From Mantamonas sphyraenae (lineage: Eukaryota; CRuMs; Mantamonadidae): 64,000 nucleotides of DNA. Positions 29,489 to 39,408 of the stretch are shown piece by piece. The notes beneath the pieces were generated by a model, which saw only the letters and a program-made list of their open reading frames with translations, was not told where the DNA came from and searched no databases. Position 1 is the stretch's first letter. Each line of letters begins with the position of its first letter. The translations under genes were made by a program, and so were the position numbers. The stretch spans positions 1 through 64,000 of the forward strand of contig JAPMXV010000027.1 of NCBI GenBank assembly GCA_026936335.1. Direction: 5' to 3'.

Positions 29489-30268
29489 TCACTTTTCCGC
29501 CCGCTGCCGCTTCTCCCCCTCAACCTCTCCACTCTCCTCCGCCTCCTCTCGTTTGCGCTTCGCCCGTTTCACCGGCTTGAAGTGCTCCACGTCGCCCTCC
29601 ACCAGCCCCTGCTCCCGAGACAACCGTGTCCCCCGTGCCCACAAACACTCCCACACCTCCCACATGCTCCACGTCTTGCCGCATGTGCACAGCCCTCCGT
29701 TCAGTGCCGCCACCTGAGCCCGGCACGCTCGTTGGAACACTTCACACTCGTCCTGCTTCAGCTGCGCCTTGCTTCGTGTCGCACTCCACTCCATCGCCAG
29801 CTGCGTCTCCTCGTCGTACACTGCAAAGTCGTCCGGCCGCAGCAACACCAGTGTCCGTGTGGCTGTTGCAGGTCCAATGCCCTTCACCTTGCACAACGTA
29901 CCCACCGCATCCTCCAGCTTTCCCGTCACCGCAGCTTGTGTCGCATCGGGAACCTCCTCCTCCTGCGTCCTGTTCAGCAGACCGAACAGTGGGCCGCGAA
30001 AATGTCCACACGACATCTTCCACTGCAGGATGCGCGCCATCTCTGCCTTGCTCACCCTCTCTTTGCCCTCAAACTCCTTGCGGAACTCGCCGATCCGCCC
30101 CACCGTCTCCTCAAAGTACACCTTGCGCTTCTTTGCATTTGCCACCCGCTCCGCGCACCCTTCGTACACTTCTCCCACTGCCTCCAACAGGTTGTGCCAC
30201 ACCTTGCACGATTCCACGGCCCAGATTCCGTACTCTGGGCGGTCCCTGCCACTCGCTCGTGTTGACAT
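29489..30268 (-). CDS. Helix-hairpin-helix protein, uncharacterised
   Basis: 259 residues from ATG 30268 (MSTRASGRDRPEYGIW); a longer in-frame extension upstream lacks good composition. The N-terminal two thirds are helical. At about residue 130 a helix-hairpin-helix motif is visible (LCKVKGIGPATATRTLVLL), followed by DDFAVYDEE. This resembles uncharacterised HhH/DNA-glycosylase-fold proteins, but no catalytic Lys/Asp pair of the HhH-GPD class can be assigned. The C-terminus is a basic, acidic-interspersed tail (KRAKRKREEAEE) that would act as a nuclear signal. DNA binding is likely; activity unknown. Confidence 0.6.
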   Translation of the reverse strand: MSTRASGRDRPEYGIWAVESCKVWHNLLEAVGEVYEGCAERVANAKKRKVYFEETVGRIGEFRKEFEGKERVSKAEMARILQWKMSCGHFRGPLFGLLNRTQEEEVPDATQAAVTGKLEDAVGTLCKVKGIGPATATRTLVLLRPDDFAVYDEETQLAMEWSATRSKAQLKQDECEVFQRACRAQVAALNGGLCTCGKTWSMWEVWECLWARGTRLSREQGLVEGDVEHFKPVKRAKRKREEAEESGEVEGEKRQRAEK

Positions 30269-30430
30269 TCTTCGCTCTCTTCCCTCGGCTTGCCTCCACC
30301 TCCGCACCTCTATGCCCATCCTCCCGTCGATTCCAACTCTCAATCTTCAATCCCTCAATCCTTCAATCCTTCAAGCACCAACAAGCACACAGCCAGCCCG
30401 CCTTGCCACAACCCAACCAACTGCCCCCAC

Positions 30431-33400
30431 ATGGACATCGAACCAGCGACGGGTGCATCCATGCACAACAACACCATTGCCGACAACGACGACGATGTCG
30501 TGCCCGAGTCCCCACAATCCTCCCGCGAATCCTCCCCGTGCTCATCTCCGCTGCCGGGCACCCAATCACACATTCGCTCTGTCGTCGGCTTCTCTCTTTC
30601 CGTGGACACCACGGCAGCCCACACCCCGGGCTTCCTTGCCGCCAGCGCCCACATGGAGGCTGAGTCTGCCAATCAACCCTCGCAAAACACTGTGCGTTCC
30701 CACGTCTCTTTTCCCGCCACCGTTCTCAAGAACCCAGGAACTCGGCCCGCTTCACCCACCCAGGCGCCCGCCGCTCCTTCCTCGTTTCCCCACGCACCAC
30801 CGCACCCCACGACCCCGCCCTTTCATCCATTTCCGTTCATACATTCTCCCCATCCTTTCCCAACACCCTTCCATCCCGCATCTCCGCTCCCCAACCTTTT
30901 TCCCGCCATCACTCACCTCTTGCCCCGACTCCTTTCCCCGCCTCTCCACAGACTCCCGGCTCTGCCAAGCGCAAGCGTGCACAGACGCCTCCTTCCGACG
31001 GCCCTGCTTCTCCACAGGCTGTCGCACATGCCTCCGACGACGACGAGAGCGAGCGCGCAGAGCAAGATCACGCGGACAAACTCGCCGCCGCCCTTGAAGG
31101 GCGCACACACACAAATGGTTTCACCGTACCACGCATGGTTGCACGCACTCGCAACCAAGACCTGGATGGGGTCGACGTCGACGCTGCCGCAGACACGGGC
31201 GCTCCCAAACGTCGCAAAGCCAAGCGCTCCAAGCACCTGCACACTGCCGGCCGCCCCAAGCCCAAGCCCAAGTCCAGGACAGCCAAGCGCTCCCACGCGC
31301 TCCCGTCTGCTGGGTTCAAGACCGTCAGTGGCAAGCAGATTCAGGTCAGTGACGCTGCCGTCAAGCGTGCGCAGCGAGCCATGGACGCTCTCGAGCGCGA
31401 CGTCACCATGCACTTTCACCAGCGCAACAAGACCATCGACTACGACGACGATTCCCTCACCCAGCACGACCTCATGCAGGCCAAGAAGCTCCTTGTCTCT
31501 GCCGACGAGGAGTTTGGCAACATGGTCACCCAGTTTTCCTCCATCGGCTTCACAAACGCAAAGACGGGCCAGGCCGTCCAAGTCTCCGACGCAGCCATGC
31601 AAAAGGCAGAAGTCCTCATCCAAGACGCTCAGGAGGAGCCCTCCTCCTCCTCCTCCAGCTCCTCCTCGACCCCCCCCCCCCCCCACCGCCCCCCGACTTC
31701 CCACGCGCAAACCCCTGCCACTCTCTGCACACCAACGCGCCAAGCGCTCCGTCATCCCCAACCGCAAGCCCAGCCCAAAGCACACCTCACCAGAACAATC
31801 AGAACAAGGTCTCGACGAGCAAACCATCCTCAGCATCCTCAACGGCGACATGGACGACGACTTTGATCGAGCCCTACGCCGCAACCGCACCAACAACCAG
31901 CCACACCAGCGACCTCGCACCAAGCCCAAGCCCAAGTCCAAGCACACCCCAACCCCATCCTCCGCCCCTTCCTCTGGCATGGAGCTCGAAACCACCCCCT
32001 CCGCCTCCTTCCACACTCCTCGCCTCTCCTCCTCCTCCTCCTCCTCCTCCTCCTCCTCTTCTGACAAGATGCGTGCCCTTGACGACCTCATGGACCAACT
32101 CTCCAACCAGTCCACCACCATCACCACCTCCTCCTCATCCCCGGCAAACCCCCTCGACAAGCAAGACCGAGCCGCCTACACTCCAAAACCCACACCCATC
32201 CCCACCTCCACCACCACCACCCGCCGTCTTTCCTTCACACCCTCATCCTCTCTCCCGTCCACACCGTCCACACTCCAAACCTCGACCCGATCCTCCTCGA
32301 AACCATTCAAAACCCCACGACGAACCACCACCTCATCCTCCATGGACACAGAACCAACCGCATCCAACCAACCTCTCTCTCTCCACCCCCACCCCTTCCC
32401 GACCACGTCCAATGCGCACAGACATCCCCTTCGGCATGCCATCCTCCCACGAAGCCTCTCTCGACCAAGACCTCCTCTCTGTCGACTCCCTCTCCGCCCT
32501 CGACTACACCTTTCCCGCGCACCAAGCGCCTGCCCTCGCCAGCATGCTCGATAGCTTCCTCGACGACGACGACCACGACGACTCTTCCGCGCGCCTCGGT
32601 GTCCCCGAGTTTCACCTCGCCATGCTTACCGGAGACCGTCTCGCCAGTGCGAACCACGCCTCCATCCACTGGGTTGCAAACCACTACCGTTGGATTGTCT
32701 GGAAACTCTGTGCCCAAGAACGTGCCTTTGCCTGGAAGAACGCAGGCAAACGCTGCAACGCAGACAATGTCCTGGAGCAGCTCTGGCACAGGTACGACAG
32801 AGAGTATGACCAGGGCCATCGCTCAGCCCTCCACCGCATCTTTGCCAAGGACGAGCCGGCAAACCGCTACATCGTCCTGTGCGTCGCAAACATTTACCAC
32901 GACGCACAGCAAGGCGCGGAGCGCCTCGAACTCACAGACGGCTGGTACAGCATCGACGCTTCCCTCGACGCCGACCTCGAGCACCTCGTTGCCACTCGCC
33001 GCATCTTTGTCGGCCAGAAGCTCCAGATCTTTGGGGCCCGCCTCGAGAATGCTGGCGACGGCCTCCTGCCGCTTGAGAAGCTCACCCGCGCGGAACAGGA
33101 GTGCCCCTCCTTCCGCACCCACCTCCTCGCAGACGCCTCACGTGCAAAGAACGCCACCAACCGCACCGTGCACCTCGCCCTCCAGTACAATGGCGTCCGC
33201 CGTGCCCCGTGGCACGCTCGCCTGGGCTTCCACTCTCAGCGCGTCCTCGGCGTCTCCCTCTCCTCCATTCGCCGCTCCGGCGGAGACGTGCCCATGGTCG
33301 ACGTCCTCATCGAGCGAACCTACCCCACAGTGTACATGGAAAACCTCGGCTCTTCCAAACGAGTCCTCAACCAGCGCGCAGAGCGCGTTTCTGCACGTGA

Positions 33401-34811
33401 CTACGAAAAGCGCATGGACCGCCTCCAACACCAAGGCGACGCCGCCCTCGACGAGGCCACCCTCGAGGCTGCCGTCCCTCGCTTCAGTGTCAAGCGCTCG
33501 CGAGCACGCACCGCACGTTTCACCGCAGACGACCTCGACTCCATGACAGACCTCGAAATCTGCGCACACATGCTCGCACGCGGTGACGGCGAGCTCATCA
33601 TGGAGTACGTCTCTCCCTCGCGCCATGCCTCCATCCAGGACACCTACCGCCGCCTCGCTTCCGACCAAGCCGCCGCACGCGCACGCCACGCAGGCCTCTC
33701 CTCGGAACGCAAGGTCACACCCATGCAACGCGTGCGCGTGCGTGACCTCGCTGGGCCCAACCACACCGCCACCTACATCACCTTTTGGGGCCACGCCACA
33801 GACGACCTCCATGCCCTCCTCCGCGAAGGCTCCCATGTCCGGTGCTATGGCTTGACCCCAGGCTCCTCTTCCTGTTTTGTCGATGGCGCCCCTCGCGTAC
33901 CCCTCAACGGCTACAGCAAGGTCAAGATCCACCGCATCGGCAAGGCCACCCCTGCCCAGCTCCAGCTCTCCTCCCACCGCTCAGCCTCCGATATCCTTTC
34001 GCTCGCCAACGCAACCGCAGGCCAGGAGCTCGACATGGCTCTCCTCTGTCTCGGTGTTTCTGAAGCTCAGAGCAGCGAGTACGCACGTGCTCGCGCAAAT
34101 GTCTTTTGCGCAGACGGCAGCGCAGATGCTCCCGTTGTCATCGAGATGCCCACTGACTTCTTCGGCTCTCTCCTCGACCAGCTCCAGACCGACCACGACA
34201 CCCAACCCATCCTCACCTTTCACAACCTGCGCTACAGCAAGTTTGATCCACACCTTGCCGTCCACCACCTCGTCGCAAACGAGTACACCCTCGCCGCTGC
34301 GGACAAGGCACCCGCGGCCTCCGACCAGCACCTCCTGGACGCATACACAGACATCGCAGATGCCCTTCACACACACGACACGGACTTTTCCCAGCACGTC
34401 GACCGTGTCTTTGACACCTACACCTCCATCGTCTCTGGCAATCGCTCCGCCTCCTCCTCCTCTTCCTCCATGGATCTCGACAACTCCCCGCGCGCCACCG
34501 CCTCGGCTGCCACCTACGGCTTTACGACTCCTTCTTCCGCAACCCCGCGTGCCCGCACTCCGCTCACAACAAGCACCACCCCGTCTGCTCGCGGCCGACG
34601 CCGAACAATGGGCATGAGCAGTGCACGCACGCGCACCCCGTCTTCCACGCCCGCCACAACCACTCCGTCCTCCGTCTCCATCTCCTCCGCATCTGCTTCG
34701 GCCTCCTCCCGCAAGTTTGCTTCTCGCAAGCGCATCGGCATGGGCCTTTCCAGCGGAAAGAAGCTTATGCGCAAGGTCGCGCAACCCATCAAGATGGACT
34801 CCCGAAAGTAA
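30431..34811 (+). CDS. BRCA2: BRCA2 homologue (two BRC-like repeats, DSS1/DNA-binding domain); apparent frame changes
   Basis: Exon 1 is 30431-30691 (MDIEPATGAS), the intron is 30692-30951 and the main exon runs from 30952; about 1,370 residues. BRC-like repeats lie at about 31310 (GFKTVSGKQIQVSDAAVKRA) and 31547 (GFTNAKTGQAVQVSDAAMQ). The first has FKTV where the consensus is FxxA; the second keeps FTNA. The helical domain starts near 32660 (WVANHYRWIVWKL). OB-fold 1 follows (LTDGWYSIDASLD, FVGQKLQIFGA), then further OB folds without an obvious tower. The tail is Ser/Thr/Arg-rich. The coding frame moves forward by one base twice: at the C14 run near 31671-31690 and in the CT/C-rich stretch near 32375-32410. 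Function: RAD51 loading in homologous recombination. Much smaller than the vertebrate protein, as in other protists. Confidence 0.8.
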
Positions 34812-34909
34812 AAATCCACCGTGCCAGCCCACCCTCTCTCTCTCCATCTGTCCCCGTCCCCCACCCACCCACGCTCACCTTGGCCCTTTGCCCCTCTCCC
34901 CACCCCCAG

Positions 34910-37174
34910 ATCCATCCCCTGCAAGTTCTTCATGAACGGAGGCTCCTGTCTCCTGGGCGACTCATGCCCCTACCTCCACGACGATGGAACATCATCCACT
35001 GCCTCATCTACTTCCTCCACCCCGTCCATGATGACCATGGCCTCCCAACCGCACGCCAACCTGTCCGCTGGCCAAGGGTGAGTTTCTCCTCTCTCCCGCT
35101 CTTTCCCGCCACACACCGCTTTTCCGCCCCGCACACCGTCCACGCACGCTCTTCTACCCCCTCCACCCATCCTCCTTCCACGCAGCCCTCTCTCGCACAC
35201 ATTGACCCCTCTCATATCCACTCTCCTGCCCGTCCATGCCCCTCCTCCCGTCCCCACAGCATGTGGCCGCTTCCAGGCACAGAGTACTCCTTTGACAACG
35301 GCGCCCAGTCCATGGCTGGCTCCGCAGACGGCCAGATGCTCTACAGCGCCGTCGTCTCGGGCTCCTCCAACAACTCTCTCTCTCCTGCCAACTCCTCATC
35401 AGGCCCTTCGGCAGGCACCTGGCGCTATGCTGCCCAGAACGCCTCCCTGCCCCAGATGCAGCCTCAGCAGACCTCCTCCGCCTCTGTTTCCTCCTCTTTC
35501 AACCAGCAATCCTCCTCAATCTCCTCGTCAAACCCACAGGGTGCCGGCCTTACCCTCAACGCTCGACCCTTCTTTCCCAAGACCGGTTCCACAAACGCAT
35601 TTTCCTCGGCCTCGTCCCCGTCCTCCTCCTCCTCCGCCTCTCAGTCCTCCTCTGCAAATGCTTCCTCCACCACACAGTCCTCCCACTCCACCTCGGGCTT
35701 CCAGAACCCTGTCGTCGACCACCAGCAAGGCATCCTCGACCTCAAGGCAAACGCTGCCTCCTACGTCTATGGCGCAAACGTGGAGAACCCTTCCTACTAC
35801 GCAAACACCCTCGCAAACACTGTTTCTGCCTACCAAAACATGCAGCACGCCTCCTTCAAGCCCGTTTCCAAGCTCTTTGCCGGCGAAATGGTCCGCTCAG
35901 AACTTCTCAACCGCGCCATCGCCTCCAGCTCACGCCTCGAGGACGACGACCCGCGCCTCGACGACCTCCCCGACTTTGTCAAGAGCTACCACAGCCTCCA
36001 TCCCCTTGATCACGCCAGCCAGTACGGCGGCACAAACGCCACATTTCGCTACCCGAGCACCGTCTTTCGCGTCGTCAACGCAAATGACGGCTGCACCTAC
36101 GCCATGCGTCGCGTCGACAACCTTCGCCTCACACGCGAGTTTTCCCTCTCCCGCGCAGACGCCTTCAAGGCCCTCAGGCCACACCCTAACCTCGTCGCCC
36201 TCAGGGAGGTTTTTGTTTCGGACGCCTTTATGATGGAATCCAAGTGTGTCTGCTTTGTCCACGAGTTCCACCCGGGCTCAGAGACTCTTGAGAACACCTT
36301 CCTACTCACCACAGGCCAACTCCTGCCCGAGGCCCAGCTTTGGAACTTTGCCTGTCAGCTACTCGCCGCAATCAAACACGTCCACACCGCAGGGCTTGCC
36401 GCACGCGTCATCGACATCTCCAAAATTATGATCACCAGTGGCTCATCCCAGCGTCTCTGTGTAGGCTCCCTCGGTGTCGTCGATGTCGTCCACTTTGAAG
36501 ACCAGGACAAGTCGCTCCAATTGCTCCAGAACGAAGACCTCTTTGCCATGGGCGGCGTCATGATGGCCCTTGCCTGTCGAAACCCGGCTGCTGCCTCCAA
36601 CCCCAACGTCTGGTTCGAGTCCATTGAGCAGCACTACAGCGCTGACTTTAAGGAGCTCATTGTCTTTCTCCTCACCAAGGCCCCTACAGACTCGGACTAC
36701 CCCACGGTCGCCGAACTCACCACCCTCATGGCACCCAAGATGCTTGAGGCCCTCGAGAGCGCCCAGAGCCACAGTGACTCCCTCATGGACGAGCTCCAGC
36801 TCGAAATGGACAACGGCCGTCTCTTCCGCCTCCTCTCCAAGCTCGGCTTCATCAACGAGCGTCCCTCCCATCGCAACGACGACCAGTGGGCAGAAACTGC
36901 CGATCGATATCTCCTCAAGCTCTTTCGCGACTTTGTCTTTCACCAGGTGGACGAGGAAGGCCACCCTGTGCTCGACCTCGTCCATGTCATCGACTGCCTC
37001 AACAAGCTCGACGTCGGTGTCAACGAGCGCATCACGCTCATGAGCCGCGACGAGAAGGACATCCTCGTCGTCTCCTACGCCGACTTGAAGAAGTGCATCG
37101 AAAAGAGCTTTGTCGACCTCCTCGAAAACGTCGATCTGCCCAGCGGCGGAGGCAGCGCGGGCGGTGGACGATGA
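34910..37174 (+). CDS. PAN3: PAN3, pseudokinase subunit of the PAN2-PAN3 deadenylase
   Basis: Exon blocks 34910-35077 and 35260-37174 are joined by an intron with GTGAGT and CCACAG. A CCCH zinc finger is encoded first (PCKFFMNGGSCLLGDSCPYLH), then a Ser/Gln-rich linker. A degenerate kinase domain follows (YAMRRVDNLRLTREF, HPNLVALREVF, a FAMGGVMMALACRNP segment, no HRD or DFG). A coiled coil and the C-terminal knob close the protein (GRLFRLLSKLGFINERP, YLLKLFRDFVFHQVDEEG). PAN3 binds poly(A) and PABP and recruits PAN2 for mRNA deadenylation. No ATG lies upstream of the zinc finger in frame: the first is at 34932, inside the finger. A short first exon or a non-ATG start (GTG 34821 is in frame) is therefore likely. 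It follows BRCA2 by under 100 bases. Confidence 0.88.
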   Translation: MHPLQVLHERRLLSPGRLMPLPPRRWNIIHCLIYFLHPVHDDHGLPTARQPVRWPRVSFSSLPLFPATHRFSAPHTVHARSSTPSTHPPSTQPSLAHIDPSHIHSPARPCPSSRPHSMWPLPGTEYSFDNGAQSMAGSADGQMLYSAVVSGSSNNSLSPANSSSGPSAGTWRYAAQNASLPQMQPQQTSSASVSSSFNQQSSSISSSNPQGAGLTLNARPFFPKTGSTNAFSSASSPSSSSSASQSSSANASSTTQSSHSTSGFQNPVVDHQQGILDLKANAASYVYGANVENPSYYANTLANTVSAYQNMQHASFKPVSKLFAGEMVRSELLNRAIASSSRLEDDDPRLDDLPDFVKSYHSLHPLDHASQYGGTNATFRYPSTVFRVVNANDGCTYAMRRVDNLRLTREFSLSRADAFKALRPHPNLVALREVFVSDAFMMESKCVCFVHEFHPGSETLENTFLLTTGQLLPEAQLWNFACQLLAAIKHVHTAGLAARVIDISKIMITSGSSQRLCVGSLGVVDVVHFEDQDKSLQLLQNEDLFAMGGVMMALACRNPAAASNPNVWFESIEQHYSADFKELIVFLLTKAPTDSDYPTVAELTTLMAPKMLEALESAQSHSDSLMDELQLEMDNGRLFRLLSKLGFINERPSHRNDDQWAETADRYLLKLFRDFVFHQVDEEGHPVLDLVHVIDCLNKLDVGVNERITLMSRDEKDILVVSYADLKKCIEKSFVDLLENVDLPSGGGSAGGGR

Positions 37175-37239
37175 ACAGTGCAAACAGGCAATGCAAAACA
37201 CACAAACACACAAACACACAAACACCCTGGCTGTGTCGT

Positions 37240-39362
37240 TTAATCGGCGCGCTTCGCCTTCTTCTTGCGTTGCGTCACCTTGGACCCACTCGCACCCGAT
37301 GCACCCTTGTTGCTGGGCTCGAGTTCACCCTCTGTGCCCGCTGCCTCGCTCTCCTTGGCCTTGCCCTTACCCTTCCCCTCATCCTCCTCCTCACCCTCCT
37401 CGTCCTCATCCTCGCCCTCTGCAGCCACGCCAGCACCCTCGCTCGCCGGCTGTGCGCGCACAGCCGCAGACTCCGGCGACGACGACGACGGCATCAGCAG
37501 AAAGATCATCAGGGGCAGCAGAGCCATGACAGCGCCCACCATGGCACCCTGCGGGTTCTCCTGCACAAAGTCCATCAGCTGTGTGTACAGGCGCTCAAAC
37601 GCCTCGCTGATGCTCGCCACAAATCCCTTGCCATTGCCCGTGTTGGCCTCAGCCGTGGCACGCTTCGCCTTTTCGCGGCCAAACTTGATGCGCCACGTAG
37701 CGTCAGCAAACCGGCGTGCCTCCGCCATGTCGTGCCCGATGAAAAAGTTGTCAAACAACAGGCCGTCGTTTACGTTCCACAGCTCCAGCGCCATGGCCAC
37801 CATCGGGTCAAAGTTGTGCGGGTGGTTGTCCTCAAAGTAGTTCTCGTTCGGGATCTGGCGCGGCTTCCACTCGCCCTTGTACTCGGGGTTCTTGATGCGC
37901 GGTGCCTTCCAGGGGCCCTTGTAGCGCGGGTTGTCGATCATGGGCGGCTTCCACTCGCCACAACCCTGAGACTCACACTTGGGGTTCTCCACCATGGGCG
38001 CCTCCCACTCTCCGTCATCCTCGTCGTCCCAATCCTCGGGCTTGGCCACACTGGGGTCCGGAATCATCGCCGGCTCGTCGTCCAGCCAGTTGTCCGGCTT
38101 CACTGCATCCGGATCCGGGATCTTGCGAGGCTGCGTCTCGTCCCAGTCCTCGGGCTTCACAGCCTCGGGATCGTCAATGTACTCCTCGTCCACCCAGTCC
38201 TCGGGCTTCTTGTCGGTCGGGTCGTCAATCATCTTGGGCGGGTTGACTGCAGGCGTAAAGTTCTCCAACAGGGAGCCCGAGCTCTCCACTTTGCCGTCGA
38301 CCAGCACTTCGAACGAGTTGTCCGGGCGCACGTGCAGAGTGTACAAGTGCGTCAGCGTGTCCGACAGTTTGGACATGGGTGGCTTGCTCACGTGCTTCTC
38401 CTCGTACTCCTTGTTCACCGGGTTCTGGTGGCGAAAGATAAAGTGCACCTTGTCGTTGTCCGGTCCGCATCGGTCCGGACCAAACATGATCGTGTACGGC
38501 GTGTCCCCGTCCAGCTTCTTCGGATCAAAGTTGTCCTTGGCCGTCAGAAGCTTCACATAGGCACCACCGCACTCCTGTGCACGCTGCGCCTTGACCTCGT
38601 ACTGAACCACAAGCGATTTGTCCTTCACGTTCAGCGTCTCGTTGAACACCGCCGTCAGGCCCTGGAACGTGTTCGGCTTTTGGATCACCAGTCCCTTGTC
38701 AGCCTTGATGCCCACATACTCGGCATCCGGCTCCTGCACACGCATAACACCTGTGAAACGTGCATATATGTGTGTGCGCGCGTGTACCGCCCGAAAGCAG
38801 GTGTGTCCACCCATCAGGATTGTGTCAGCTCGTCGCCGCGCAGAATGACGTGGCTCGGCGGTTTCCGCCCATTGTTTCCCGCGACTTTTCTTCCGTTCCC
38901 CACCGCCCTTTGCGCTGCACTTACCGTTGTACTTGGGCTGCTGAGAGCGCACCCATGTCTCCGGGTCAAGCTCGTTGTGGAAGGTCTCGAAAAAGTGTGC
39001 TCCCTCGGGGGTGGGTGGCTCGTAGTTGGCCAGCTCCTCCTCGGCGTCGTCATCGCCACCAAACTCCTCCTGCACGCGGTGAAGCAGACACACATCGACA
39101 CACAGGCAAACGTCCCCATGGCTCCGTGTCAGCTCGTGCATGTCTTGATGCATACGTGCACCTGTGCACACAGTTTCTAGCCAGCTGTGGACGCTGGCTA
39201 CCGTTTGCTGTGCATGCTCCACTCACCTGCACTTCCGACACCACCGGCACGTCGTCATCCTCCTCCTCGACTACAGCGTCATTGTCTGCGTGGACATGTG
39301 TGTTGGCCAGCAACAAGCTGAGGCCAAGCAGCAAGATCAGCAATGTAGAATGTCTTTGTCAT
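37240..39362 (-). CDS. CANX: Calnexin
   Basis: Exons are up to 39227, 39069-38925 and 38750-37240. Globular lectin domain (KADKGLVIQKPNTFQGLTAV, CGGAYVKLL, TPYTIMFGPDRCG), then the P-domain arm with repeats KPEDWDE, IPDPDAVKPDNW and GEWKPPMIDNP. A second globular segment follows, then one membrane helix (MVGAVMALLPLMIFLLMP) and an acidic, lysine-ending cytosolic tail (KKKAKRAD). It is an ER chaperone for monoglucosylated glycoproteins. The signal peptide LLILLLGLSLLLANTHVHA is encoded from 39343 but has no ATG in its frame. An ATG at 39362 (MTKTFY) is one base out of frame with it. Either one base is extra here or a non-ATG codon is used. The COG6 stop is only 46 bases upstream. Confidence 0.88.
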
Positions 39363-39408
39363 CTGCTCAGAACTGCTTTTTCCAGTGAGTTCCCCGGCGC
39401 TCGCTCGC

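Noticed and set aside
31863-32400. Proline-rich N-terminal extension of the main BRCA2 frame
   Set aside because: Composition is an out-of-frame shadow of a Ser/Thr-rich stretch. The frame one base earlier encodes a credible linker (DEQTILSILNGDMDDDFDRAL), so I place a frame change near 32375-32410.
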